From NCBI RefSeq assembly GCF_014356525.2, contig NC_052506.1:17997361-18061360 (forward strand): a stretch of 64,000 nt of DNA. Reading direction: 5' to 3'. This document shows positions 36,327 to 49,039 of the stretch, in pieces. The notes under the pieces were generated by a model, which saw only the letters and a program-made list of their open reading frames with translations, was not told the DNA's origin and did no database searches. This DNA is from Nilaparvata lugens. Its lineage: Eukaryota; Arthropoda; Insecta; Hemiptera; Delphacidae. Positions within the stretch are counted from its first letter, which is position 1; the number at the start of each line of letters is the position of its first letter. Made by a program: the position numbers and the translations under genes.

Positions 36327-37019
36327 AGGATGTTACATTGCACTTCTATAACCTACAGCCACGCTGTGCTAAATAATCAGGGAGTCAGTGGATCTAAAGT
36401 TCTCAGTGTCTGCTTTTAAATTTTCATGGAAAAGCGTCATTAATACATCCATTATAACTGAGGATCGGAGTTATCTCAGCGTTGAGGTAAGAAAGCATTT
36501 TAGTGAAATAATCACCAATTCTAGTCTTCATTTTTTTAACCGAAGTACATGCCTTTCGTTCTAGATATCTAGATATCGTTGACATCACCGACTAAAGTCT
36601 TGAACTCCATAAATTGAAATTCACAAACAGACAAGTTCTGAACTGAGCTAAGGTGTATTATACCATGATGTCATTAATAACAACAACAATAAGGAAGAAA
36701 CAAAGTGCAATCTGTTTTCGGCGGAGAACATTGACCAAGTCTGCAAAGTCGATCGATAAATTTCGCCACGATAATAGGTGCGTGTCCAGTGTTCAGGACT
36801 AGCACACATTCACACAACTATACATTTATACATCACTATACATCTACACATCACTGCCTCACACACATTATACATATTAATAAATATTTATATTCACACA
36901 TCACATACATGTTCATATAGAGTGTATATTAATACCTATTTATTTTTATGTACAAATCACACTCACTCACAGTATATATCACTATCAGGGTGTATGCTAT
37001 CAGAGAAATGAAGGCGCGA

Positions 37020-37275
37020 AGTCGGAAAAACGGCTTGCAACCGGTTCAAAGATTAGTCGCGAGCTAATCTGTTTATTTTTCGGCACGCCTCGGACTGGGT
37101 GATGCCAACCCAAAGGCCAATAACGGAACACGCATCGTTGATGATAATCTTTTGATCGGGTGCAAGCGACCGACGCCGACGCCGACGCCCCTCTATTTAT
37201 TACGTCTCATTGCAACTAATGAAACGATCATTAGACCCTATTAGCTGTCGTTCCAAAATTAGCAGTTTGAACTGT
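37020..37275. promoter_or_regulatory. Possible regulatory island
   Basis: GC-richer than its surroundings. It contains 'ccaacccaaaggccaataacgg', a triple 'gccgac' array at 37171-37188, and several ATTA/TAAT homeodomain cores packed at 37210-37265 ('aactaatgaaacgatcattag', 'tattagctgt', 'aaattagcag'). No reading frame is convincing. The enhancer call is an inference from composition and motif packing only. Confidence 0.3.
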
Positions 37276-38689
37276 TTTCTAACCGATTCTAGGAGATGAA
37301 AAATTGTTATAGTTCTTTACTGTGACACCGATAGAATTTGAGAGATAGTTGATAGAATTTTTGATTTCATTTGTCGGTGACAAGTGGAAGACCTCATAAT
37401 TGAAAAATTCCATCAATTAAAATTTATTGGAATTTGGAAATATGTTCATAATTGAATAACGAATTGGATTGAGTATTAGAAGTTTGAAAAACAATGTCAG
37501 GGTGGATTCATGATAAGCATCAGTTCATAGTCTCGTCTCAAAAGTTGATAAAAATACTTACCGTGCTTATTTCATGAGCTTTGGCAAGCTAGGCTTCATG
37601 CTTTCCTTCAACGGTATATATTCAATGATAATTCAAACTTATTATTGAGATGGGTTGAGTGTAAATATGCATAGTTTGAATAATAATTAGTATTAATCGA
37701 GTTTCATAAAATCCTTCAATTCAATTTTTACAATAATTATAATAAATTTAGAAATGATTATTACCTCAATCATTCTTCATTCTGAGAATAAGGTTGAGTC
37801 TCCCAATCAACCTTGGATGTAGGGACCCCGAAATAGAAGGCGACCTTTAAATTTAGCCTTCTCACAAAAGAGTGACTAGGTGAAAAAGTTGAGAAGAGAG
37901 TTATGCAAAGTGAACCAGGGAAATAGTTTGGCGCACAATACACGGCACATACATCGAAGCGATAGAATTTGATTGAAGCTGCATAGATGAATGGATCCAA
38001 GTGAGAATGGAAGAAAGAAGGGAGGATGGCATGTCTATTGATGAGAGAGAATACACGAGCAGCGGGAATCTGAGAGGGTCGCCAAGTTTTGTTCCCGGAC
38101 AGAAGAAGTGCGCCGTAAAACTGTCCAGGGCCGAATTTATGTGCTGTCTATGACCGACATTGACAAAACAATGCTGCTATTTATGCTGGATAGGTTTCAA
38201 GGTAATCAGTTTCCAAAGGCTGTTGTCGGCAAATAATGGTGTCCTGTGGTTGCTAGGTAAGTTTCACTCTAGGGAAAATCATCAGTTTTCTCTTGGAGAA
38301 TACTAGTTTTCTGAGAAGTGAAAAGTTCTTTGAAAGGCCATTGTGGTTGAATGAGCAATCTACAAGATGCTATATTTATTACACAATAATTCAGCCATGA
38401 ATGTAATAGGCAGGTCATTCTAATCAGAAAAGTACAATAGTGTAAAGTGAAGCATACCGTTTACACTAGTTCGTAGGTTCGAAGTTCGAATGTGGAAAAT
38501 ATCAACCAAACTCTAGACAGTTAAGTTGAGCCAAGGTTGAGTTCTTCTCTTCGTATCGTATAATACCGTATATCATTTTTGTGAAGAATCACTTGACTGA
38601 TCGATGATAACTGTTATAGTCTATGTATGATCTCAATAAAGTGTTTATAAGATGTAGCCTATTTCATATGATGAAATTCGGTTAGCTGT

Positions 38690-39070
38690 CCGAAGTACAA
38701 TGTACGTGGCTGGTGAACTACGCGCAAGATCCTAGCAAGGGGGCTTCGCTTAATTCTCTCTCGATCAAGACCCCATGCGCATTCACTGCGTAAATCCCGC
38801 GCGTTCACTTGACAATACGTTGGCCTCCTGCTCGGCGTGGCTTTCAACAATATTTGACTCTCCCTGGCTTTCGGGTCCCTCCCTCTGTGTAAAGGCTCGC
38901 ACTGACTCCGCACGTGCACTGAGGAGGAGGTGATGAACCCCCCTCCTCCTCAGGCTTGTGCCTGCTCCCTCGCAACAGCATCAATCACCACCTCTCACAT
39001 TAAATCTATTTGTATGGCAGCCGGCCAATGATCGTGCAAATCGGTGGCGTTCGCCAAAGGGTCCAAATTA
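38690..39070. promoter_or_regulatory. GC-rich core of duplicated unit A
   Basis: The GC-richest and best-conserved part of the tandem duplication, nearly identical to 40630-41050 in unit B. It includes 'ccccatgcgcattcactgcg', 'ccgcacgtgcactg' (an E-box-like CACGTG) and 'gccggccaatgatcgtg' with a CCAAT box. A regulatory role is inferred. I see no gene. Confidence 0.35.
38919..38953. other. Perfect 12-bp inverted repeat (hairpin), unit A
   Basis: CTGAGGAGGAGG (38919-38930) is followed by an 11-base spacer and CCTCCTCCTCAG (38942-38953). The same structure is in unit B at 40873-40910, where the left arm has one extra GAG. It could form a short stem in RNA. It is too short for a usual miRNA precursor. 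Confidence 0.8.
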
Positions 39071-39208
39071 CAGTGCTTACTTGTCGAAAGTCAGCCCTGC
39101 TCGTAAATTCACAACTGAAACACAGTAGCCTATCTATTAGAAGCTATGCTTGTCCCCTCAAATAATTACAGTTTCCAACCCATTATCATGATCTGCTATA
39201 TCATACAA

Positions 39209-39380
39209 ATGGTAACTAGGCAAAGGTGCACTCTGTTCTATGAATTGAATTTGATCCACAAAGAGTCTGAATGGTAATTAGGTAAAGGTGCTCTATGAAT
39301 TGAATTTGATCCACAAAGAGTCTGAATGGTAATTAGGTAAAGGTGCTCTATGAATTGAATTTGATCCAAAAAGAGTCTGA
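39209..39380 (+). repeat. 55-bp minisatellite, three copies, unit A
   Basis: Three tandem copies of a block reading 'aatggtaattaggtaaaggt', 'ctatgaattgaatttgatcc' and 'aaagagtctg'. The first copy is 62 bp and the others 55 bp. In unit B (41165-41300) the array is contracted and scrambled. Confidence 0.85.
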
Positions 39381-42164
39381 ATCACAGTGAGTTTTCTCTA
39401 GGGTTATATCCCAGTGGGACATGATGTTTTAGTTAGGTGCCAACAAACACAAATTTTCATATCAATGTTGAACCAATTATTCCATATTATTTTCGGAATC
39501 GGATAAATTTTGATTCACTCACTCACGAGTTACTTTTTCTGAAGGAATCAGGCGTAATTTATGTTTATGTACTACTCTGTTTCACTTGCTTGGGCTTTAC
39601 CCAATCACTATTAGTTCGTTTTTCTCTATTTTCGCCTCATCCTTGTTTCCGTTTTATCGAGTTTCCAAAAGGATTTATAATTCAGACACATTTCATTATC
39701 AAAATGAATTAAAATTGTGTAATAGAATAGTATAAGAAACTGAACCTCCAATTTTAGGCGAAATTCACTTCTATTCTTGAGTTATAAGCATTATATCAAT
39801 TCAATCAAACTTCCAAGGTCTTCCCATTAATAATAAATAATTATTAACTCAATCATTCTTCATTCTGAGAATAAGGTTGAGTCTCCCAATCAACCTTGGA
39901 TGTAGGGACCCCGAAATAGAAGGCGACCTTTAAATTTAGCCTTCTCACAAAAGAGTGACTAGGTGAAAAAGTTGAGAAGAGAGTTATGCAAAGTGAACAA
40001 GGGAAATAGTTTGGCGCACAATACACGGCACATACATCGAAGCGATAGAATTTGATTGAAGCTGCATAGATGAATGGATCCAAGTGAGAATGGAAGAAAG
40101 AAGGGAGGATGGCATGTCTATGACCGACATTGACAAAACAATGCTGCTATTTATGCTGGATAGGTTTCAAGGTAATCAGTTTCCAAAGGCTGTAGTCGGC
40201 AAATAATGGTGTCCTGTGGTTGCTAGGTAAGTTTCACTCTAGAGAAAAACCTTCAGTTTTCTCTTGGAGATTACTAGTTTTCTGAGAAGTGAAAAGTTCT
40301 TTGAAAGGCCATTGTGGTTGAATGAGAAATCTTCAAGATTCTATTTCATTAAACAATAATTCAGCAAGGAATGAAATTGGCAAGTCATTCTAATCAGAAA
40401 AGTACAATAGTGTAAAGTGAAGCATACCGTTTACACTAGTTCGTAGGTTCGAAGTTCGAATGTGGAAAATATCAACCAAACTCTAGACAGTTTGTTGAGC
40501 CAAGGTTGAGTTGTTCTCTTCGTATCGTATAATACCGTATATCATTTTTGTGAAGAATCACTTGACTAATCGATGATAACTGTTATAGTCTATGTATGTT
40601 TATAAGATGTAGCGTATTTCATATGATGAAATTTGGTTAGCTGTCCGAAGTACAATGTACGTGGCTGGTGAACTACGCGCAAGATCCTAGCAAGGGGGCT
40701 TCGCTTAATTCTCTCTAGATCAAGACCCCATGCGCATTCACTGCGTAAATCCCGCGCGTTCACTTGACAATACGTGGCCTCCCGCTCGGCGTGGCTTTCA
40801 ACAATATTTGACTCTCCCTGGCTTTCGGGTCCCTCCCTCTGTGTAAAGGCTCGCACTGACTCCGCACGTGCACTGAGGAGGAGGAGGTGATGAACCCCCC
40901 TCCTCCTCAGGCTTGTGCCTGCTCCCTCGCAACAGCATCAATCACCACCTCTCACATTAAATCTATTTGTATGGCAGCCGGCCAATGATCGTGCAAATCG
41001 GTGGCGTTCGCCAAAGGGTCCAAATTACAGTGCTTACTTGTCGAAAGTCAGCCCTGCTCGTAAATTCACAACTGAAACACAGTAGCCTATCTATTAGAAG
41101 CTATGTTTGTCCCCTCAAATAATTACTGTTTCCAACCTATTATCATGATTTGCTTTATCATACAAATAGTAACTAGGGAAAGGTGCACTCTGTTCTATGA
41201 ATTGAATTCGATCCACAAAGTAGTAATTAGGCAAAGGTGAATTAATTAGGTAATTAGGTACCTATGAATTAAATTTGATCCAAAAAGAGTCTGAATCACA
41301 GTGAGTTTTCTCTAGGGTTATATCCCAGTGGGACATGATGTTTTAGTTAGGTGCCAACAAACACAAATTTTCATATCAATGTTGAACCAATTATTCCATA
41401 TTATTTTCGGAATCGGATAAATTTTGATTCACTCACTCACGAGTTACTTTTTCTTAAGGAATCAGGCGTAATTTATGTTTATGTACTACTCTGTTCCACT
41501 TGCTTGGGCTTTACCCAATCACTATTAGTTCGTTTTTCTCTATTTTCGCCTCATCCTTGTTTCCTTAGTACATCTTCACCAACACGTTTTATCGAATTTC
41601 CAAAAGGATTTATAGTTCAGACACATTTCATGATCAGAATAAATTAAAATTGTGTAATAGAATAGTATAAGAAACTGAACCTCCAATTTCAGGCGAAATT
41701 CACTACTATCTTAAGTTATAAGCATTTGAAGATGAATGATTTCTGTGATTTGTGAGAGGAGGAAAGATTTTATGTTTCAGTGAATAACTCACCCTGAATT
41801 GTAGCGAAACGTCTCATATTATAGCAAAACACTTGTTAGGTCAACCTATATGCATAGCCCGAATATCTAGCAAATCTGAGAGATTTTCATTTTCCATGAA
41901 ATCCATGAATAAACATAACGTATTTTTGCATATATGGTTAAAAATTAAAATCGCTCAAACTCTCAGGAGAGGAACAATAATATAGGAACAATAGAGGCCC
42001 TACTTGATGAGAGGAACAATAATATGTCATCACATTGGCTGAAATCACTCCTATTCTTCAGTTATAAGCATTATATCAATTCAATCAAATTTCCAAGGTC
42101 TCCCCATTAATAATAAATATTCTGAATTTCTGGATACAATAGTCACGACCAACTCTTTCTCGAA

Positions 42165-42230
42165 TTGAAGCTATATAAAAGCGGCATCCTATAGTCATGA
42201 TTCAGCGATCTAATGCTCTTTCTCAATGAA
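42165..42230 (+). promoter_or_regulatory. TATA-box-like sequence
   Basis: TATATAAAAGCGGCATC starts at 42172, a strong TATA match. About 30 bp downstream lies 'agtcatgattcag', a weak initiator-like site. It is immediately after the 2-kb tandem duplication. No coding exon follows that I can support; the first ATG (42227) opens only a few codons. It may drive a non-coding RNA or be chance. Confidence 0.25.
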
Positions 42231-44814
42231 GATCTCCCATGCTTGACAAGGAGTTAATGAGAGTTGTCTGGCAAGACTCATCACCAATTGCTCGCTATTT
42301 GGTGCTATGAGTGGACTCAAGTCTCAAGTCGTCAGCTCCGGATGTGCTTACTTAGCCAAGGTTTGATCTTGTGACCCCGTCTGATCAGGCCTGCAGCCAC
42401 TGTGTCTCTCTGTCAAGTCATTTCAATTGTCTTCCAACAAGAGCTGCTCATCAGCGCGCTGCTCCCAAGTGAATTCTCCAAATATTGTTCTCGGTTTTTC
42501 TCTCGTACAGTCTTTTTGAAAGAGTATCCTCGAAGTTTCTATCATTAGTAGGGCTATTTTTGAAGTTTGCTTGGATAGTGTGTTGAAATTTCAAGCAATT
42601 TTCGTTATTTTATCTCTCACTGATTGTCATATAAAATGTGTGAGTTCAAATTGAGCTCTCTGTTCTCTGATATGAAGAGGTAAATTGTGAGAGTTTGCAT
42701 ACTTGCATATTTAGGTGGAGCAAAACTCCACTATTAATATCGTAGTTCAATGACTCATCATACATTGTGATATGAGGTTTTCTGACCTTAAGCGATCAAT
42801 GGATATTTCCTTATATTTCTTCATCACAAGTAGAAACAGAAATGAAATCCTACTCAATAGGGACTAACCTCCTTAAAATGGGAGGGGAGTAGCCTCCTAG
42901 AATGAACTCAGCGAGGTAGAAAGTGGTTCAAAAAGAGTGAATAGTTTTACAACTACTATTTGAACACAATGAACTATTTCAGTTATTTGTTCGAAAATCA
43001 AAATCTTATTCATAATTTATTCCAAAATACATAATTGTTTTGAGATTATTAATGAGGAAATAACCAACTCTGAGCTGAAAAGTTTATGAAAATTGCAATT
43101 TCTCCAAAGAAATGAAATGAAGTTTCTTTGACCTCTTGTATTATAATATTCATCTCTATCTTCTCGTTATACTCCCAAGTTTATTTTTCTCAAAGTAATA
43201 CAGGATATTTACCTATTATGAAATAGGATCCCATTTAATTCCTATGAGTTGCGAGATTAGGCACGATAATTAATCGTTGACATATTCAGAGAGACTAATC
43301 AAGCGTAGTTTTGGACTTGGCCGATTATCTGTTCATCCAGTTCACACTAGTAGCTTAACCGTCCAAAAGCGCCCATAATTAGCTCTGCACACAATGCTAT
43401 CTGCTAACTCTATTTGAGAGTGTGGCCAGTATGGTAGCCGTAAGGGGGCACATCAGTTAGGGTCTTTAGAAAAGATTAAGTCCAGATTACACTTCATTAA
43501 AAGGTGAAAAGGTAGCCGCCAAAGTCCACTACTAATTTGAATAAATTCCGGCTACTTTTCAGCAGTTTAGAGCGCGTATCAAATCCATTCCAGAGCCAGT
43601 GAGATTCACTTAAAACCATCAGCATTGATTTTATGGGATTCATTTATGTTACTCATAAAGAATGCTGACTATCAGGAGTGAGTCTCAGTATAGGTGTGAG
43701 CGTGTGAGAAGTCTGTCACTAGAATACGGCTAGGAATAAATAGTCGTTTTAGAGCTACCTTGGCAGCCTAATGCACATATCTTAAGGTCACTATATTTTT
43801 CACAGTCACGATGTCTGCGCGGCTTTTACAATCTAATTTTGGTGACGCCCCTCATCTCTTAATCCATTTCTCGCTGAAACTTATGGAATAAATTGGAGCA
43901 TCCGAGCAGAAAGGGGTATCTTCAAGCTATTTTGTGCTATATAGTGAGTTGATTTATCCAAACACTTGCATAAACGCCAAACTAAGTTAAATTGACGATC
44001 TCTTGCTAGTATTTTGATTGTTGATCGAAAATGAAAGTCTTCCAAATGCATAACAAGTACAAGCAAGAGAATGGTCACATTTATAACTGCTTCGTTTACC
44101 TAGACCATAACTTTTCCATTAAATTGAAAATTCCATACTACAGAAAATATACTGGTCTCTTGCCAGTTTTTTTTTTTAAATCACTAGGCCTAATTTATCG
44201 GCTGGTTCTTGAAGCTCTCTCTCACACGTGAAATTCATTCTGAAGAAACGCCACAATAATTGAGTGATTCAATTCTAGTGGAATATTAATAATTTATAAT
44301 TTATATAGAGTACCGTACTGTAGATTGATATAGAGTAATATACACAGTACTGGGTCAAGTGGAAGAGCCTCTTATTGCCTCAACTTCGCCCACATCACTT
44401 TTTGTAATGTTACAGAGTGAAAATAAAAGACATTTATCCATCTTTCTATCTATTTTTAATCTACCATATGCGATCCATGATAAATGATTGATATACGTTT
44501 TCTGTTTATTACAACCAAGAGCAATTTCTTTCAAACGACAACAAGGCTAACAATTCCAATCAACTCATGATCTCTCTACTTCATCTTCACTTTATGTTCT
44601 CCGAGATTATCACTTTTGAGACTAGTTTTAATTGCTTTCAAGACTGCGTTTAAATTGAATAGTACCCAGGTTCACATGAAATAAAAGTAATCTATTATTT
44701 AAGTAGCAGTAGTGAAAGTGGAAGAATACCTTGGTTTGTATGATAACATTATAACATTATCATATTATCATACAGTAATATCTTCCAATAACTTGGTAAT
44801 GGCCGAAATATCCG

Positions 44815-44880
44815 ATATAGCCGAAACATGTTGTGAGAAAACAATTTTAAAAAGGGTACTAAGATTTCTATTTTTTTATA
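44815..44880. repeat. Half-copy of the 2.8-kb foldback element
   Basis: 'gaaacatgttgtga' plus 'aaaagggtactaagatttct' matches one arm of the hairpin at 2817-2933. The opposite arm is missing here. Confidence 0.6.
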
Positions 44881-45169
44881 TTCAAGCGTAGCCCTAACGG
44901 AAAAAGACAGTAATATCTTGGTTTACACCCAATACATTTTTGGTGGGTGTTAAATAAATACTGCCCCGGTACTTTAATTCAAAAACAATATTGTATAACA
45001 TTTTTTATGAAACTACCTTTTGATTTCTTTAAATGTAGTTTTTCCATTGAACAGAGATTGAACTTGAGTTATTTTAGGAGTTTTTAGAGCTGTATGGCTG
45101 GCTGCAGGCGAATTTATTTCCAGTAGATGATGAAAACGTTCGTGGAACAGTAGTAATGTTTCCACGAAA

Positions 45170-45420
45170 TCAGGAGTAAGCCAAATGAAGTTGGAAGTTT
45201 TTAGGTTGCATCCGTTCGCGACCCAGCTGACGCCCACATGTTACCCTCGGCTTTAGCCAGACACCCGACCCTCCAGACGCCTTCCTCTTGCTCCCAATAA
45301 TGAAAGGATGACAGCAGCAATGCAAGTGCTCGTGCATTACTCGTGCTGGAAGAGGGTGACGGTGGCAGACTCATGATCCAACTGTTGCTCCGCATCCTGA
45401 CAGGTCGCCTTCATTTATTT
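45170..45420. other. GC-richer island without a supported gene
   Basis: Stands out from AT-rich flanks, with 'gcatccgttcgcgacccagctgacgccc' and 'cctccagacgccttcctc'. Two overlapping short open frames on opposite strands (45201-45395 minus, 45343-45528 plus) have no recognisable domain and no splice context. A conserved non-coding element is possible. Confidence 0.25.
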
Positions 45421-46849
45421 TCAATCTGTGATGCATCAATCTTCGACAATAAGGAACTTCAATTTTTTCACCGTCGTCTCATCCAAGAATCAGATTTTGT
45501 GAAGTTTGGATGGATCATTTTATTCTGAGATTTACTACTACATGAGGTCTAGCAGAGTATACATTGATGCTTTTTTCTATGGATCTAGGATGGATAATTT
45601 AAGGGATGATAATGAAATGTGGAGTTCTTGATGAATCTCAAGAATAAAAAAGTAATCTTGAAGCTCTTCAATACATGAGAGACTTTGGAAATACGAAAGC
45701 CGGTCTCAAGTAGCAACTCAAATTTACAAAAGTGTAAAACTACTAATAATTGACCTGGAATATCCTGCTGCCAATTTCAAAATTATAATACTGTAAAATA
45801 CAATAATTTAGAATAGAACTTATGACTTATCTCATTGAAGTTTTCGAGTCAAAATTTGTGACTCATCCAATGAATCGAGCAAAAATAGGATAGGGGTAAT
45901 CTCAACGATTGGGTAGATTTTCAATAAAAGTAGACAGTGTCATTTCTGGAGGTAACCATGCATCGCCTATCTGTGCAGCTTATTCCAAAGTCAATAAAAC
46001 GCACTTTACAACAAGCAAACAATCGATAAGGAAAGAGCAGGTTTCAAAATTTTCAATCACCTTTAGCCGTTACCACTTTGAAGCTCTTGATTTGAGTTGG
46101 GCATGTAGGATAATGTGAATTCTATGAGATACTATTTCTAAAACATTTTGCTTTGTCAGGTGAGATATGGGTGTATTTGGAGTTCTAGGTGAGTTCCGAA
46201 CCATACGAAAGTGAATTTGAATCTCTTAACTGTTCATTACATGAGTAGTTGATTAGCAAAACAATTAACACGAGGCTATTTTTGTTCCTTGAATGAGATT
46301 AACTTTTATTTTAAAAATATCTACTCATAATACTTATTGATAGAGCAGGCCAATATCAGTTTTGGATTGTACATCCACGGATGATTATGTGACGAATGTT
46401 ACTCATTTTTCAAGTTAATAATCTTATAGGATCAATATGAATAATATAATGTTATTGAGTTACCATTATTACCATTTTATTTATTATTTTTGAACAATAA
46501 TTAAGCTGAAACATTAATAATGAATCGTTTATCCAGTCAATTTATTGTTCAAAGGATAGATTCCTCAGGTTCCTGAGTTGAGGACTTCTTAATTTCTCCT
46601 ATCTATGTTCTCAAGCTTGATTTTGGCATGTGTAAATCAATCAACATTAGCCAATATGATTCTGAAGCCGATGCATTTTTAAGGCTATAGATGATGAATG
46701 GGAATAGGTGAATAGGAGAGTCTAATGGTAGGCTTCAAACTATATGCCTGAGCAGTGTAGAACAATAGAAAGAAACGGATGAGTACAGAATTAAATGTGT
46801 TTAGGTAATTGTACCACCCCCCTTCAATACCAAATTAGGTACCAGCCCG

Positions 46850-47430
46850 CAATAACTTGCACCGGGACCCGATCTTGTCTCGATTGTGTGAACCAGTAGT
46901 AGAACTTGTTTCGATAATTTCTTGATTTGAGCTGAGGTCCTAAGAGGCCTGCTCTATTTGAGCGCACACGATTCAATTGAAAACTTGATCAGGCTGCTTG
47001 CCGCTCATTCAATGAAAACACCCAGCATTCATTGTACGGGTGAAATAAAGACGACCGGTTGTCTCTCATTCACTCCTCCGTCGCATCTGCGTGTGATGTC
47101 AATTCATGAACACGTGTCACATGCTGAAGAATATACTTGAAACGAGCCACTTGGTTCATTCTATGCCTCGTATATACAGATATGGGGGGAGTTTGTTATT
47201 ATTTATAGCGGTATGATGCACATCCGCGGTGGATGTTGAGATGGATGGTCGTTCTTCATCATCATGATGTCTAGAACCGGATTGGGCCGGACGAGTCTCA
47301 GTGTCGTTCCGCAAACATTCGTCAAGCCGTTATTGGCAATTTTTGGCAACATGCAAATCAAGCAGAACAATAAACGGGACGATCTTGATTAACAGAGCAG
47401 CTCAATAACCTGGAGGGTCACTGCAAACAA
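46850..47430. promoter_or_regulatory. Possible regulatory island
   Basis: GC-richer than its surroundings and dense in short palindromes, for example GAACACGTGTCAC at 47109-47121 and 'ggtaccagcccgc' at 46838. It also contains 'gtcaagccgttattggcaat' and 'acgaccggttgtc'. No gene is recognised. The call rests on composition and motif density. Confidence 0.25.
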
Positions 47431-47703
47431 ATCGCTCACAGTGTAAATTCACTTTAAACTGTCACCATAGGTTGAATGAAAAGCTTTGATATTATCAATA
47501 AGAAATGCTATAACTAGTGGTGACGTACTCTGACACGTGTGTCCACCAACAAATCCTTTGAAATTTCAGTCAGGTTTCAAAAATCTTGTTTCAAATCTAA
47601 TCTGATGATAGCTCAATAAATATGAGATTCGCTAGGATTTGTATTCTGGGAGGGGAAGAGATTGGATATTAAAAACTTCATCCCAGCATTCAGAACCACT
47701 TGT

Positions 47704-48033
47704 CAAATCTTCTAATGTGTCAATTTCTTCGATTGTGAATTTTGAAGATTTCATTTCCCTAATTTCATACTGGTTTATTGGAATTCCACGGCGAAAATGA
47801 TTGCAAAGCGTTAGCTTCTGATACTTGGGTGTTAGTTGGCAGCTTCATTATGATTTTGTATAGTTCTCACATCGTCAAATATTCTGATGTGTCAATTTTT
47901 TCGATTGTGAATTTTGCAGATTTTATTTCCCCATTTTTATACTGGTTTATTGGAATTCCACGGCGAAAATGGATGCAAAGAATCAGCTTCTGATACTTGA
48001 GTGATAGTTGGCAGCTTCATTATAATTTTGTAT
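47704..48033 (+). repeat. Tandem duplication, unit about 172 bp
   Basis: Unit 1 (47704-47875) and unit 2 (47876-48033) share 'tgtgtcaattt.ttcgattgtgaatttt', 'tactggtttattggaattcc' plus 'acggcgaaaatg', and 'gttggcagcttcattat'. They are about 90 percent alike by eye and non-coding. Confidence 0.85.
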
Positions 48034-49039
48034 CTTCCAATGTAAGGATGAAACCATTCTCTGGAATTTTTCTATATGAGAGAAGTTCAATTTGCTATTC
48101 TTCACAATTCACAGTTGGTCATAACTACAAGTGATTCATGAATAATAGCCTAGTACAGTTTACAGTAGTAAACAGAGTACTGTGAAAAGTACAAGTGGAG
48201 CATCATAGTATCATAGTTAAAGTATTGTATTATACAAGCACAGAATCTCGAATTTGATATTGAAAAATATGGTATGGACACTCACACTATTTTCCTTTCC
48301 GTTATATTGCTCCCAATTTATTCTACTTTGTATCAATAAATATCTTCAGAAGTCGTTATTGGTATTAGTTGAATGGATTTTGTTTCTTCTTCAATATGAT
48401 CTCTTTGTAGTTTAATCTATAAGATAACGATCACTCACAAACTACAGATTCTCCATTCACGGTCCAAGCCCAGGTTAAGTTAACTTGAGCAGGGAATTAT
48501 TTCATGTCTATCAATACTTGAATTTTCAAATATATATCCAATTCACTATAAGCTATAAAATTAGCAACGAATCATAAAATAACGTTCACATATACGATAT
48601 TAGGCTATTTATGCTACATGGCTCCAATGATTGACTCCCTTAATTCAGGCTATATCATGTGTGGAAATGCTTGGAATAGAAAACATAATTTTATTGATCA
48701 ATAATTAAATTAGTTTCGAATAATATTCCTCAAGGTATTATTTCGGTTTTTAATGGTTTATCTTCTACTCCTTATCAATGAATGAATCTTGAAAATGATC
48801 GGTATTTCTACTACCGAAATCGTCTTCTGATAATAATATGATGATTAATTTTTTTCTCCTTTTTTCTCGCAATCCACTAACTCCCTTTGTCTTTGTCATT
48901 TTCTCTTTATCTTAATGTATGCTACATTCATTCCCCAATCTCCCGAACTAGTCCGATCTTCCTACTGTGAGATTCGCTTTTTCCTGTCAGCATTTCTTAT
49001 AAATGTTCCCCATTCGAGCAATGCTGGCAAAGTGAATTT

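Larger units (their letters stand above)
37765..42119 (+). repeat. Large tandem duplication, two units of about 2.1-2.3 kb
   Basis: Unit A is about 37765-39848 and unit B about 39849-42119. Both start CTCAATCATTCTTCATTCTG and end 'ccattaataataaat'. Identity is very high over most of the length. Unit A has about 110 bp (38034-38144) missing from B; those bases lie between two TGTCTAT copies, and B keeps one. Unit B has about 310 bp (41720-42035) not in A, and lost part of a minisatellite. No coding gene is supported: open frames in A are shifted in B. Confidence 0.9.

Noticed and set aside
37770..38000. 76-codon minus-strand frame conserved in both duplication units (also 39853-40083)
   Set aside because: Conserved only because the duplicates are recent; no domain, no promoter or splice context, and the neighbouring frames break.
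38659..38919. 86-codon minus-strand frame in the duplicated unit
   Set aside because: In the second unit (40590-40856) the frame is shifted in its N-terminal part by an indel, so the protein reading is not conserved between near-identical copies.
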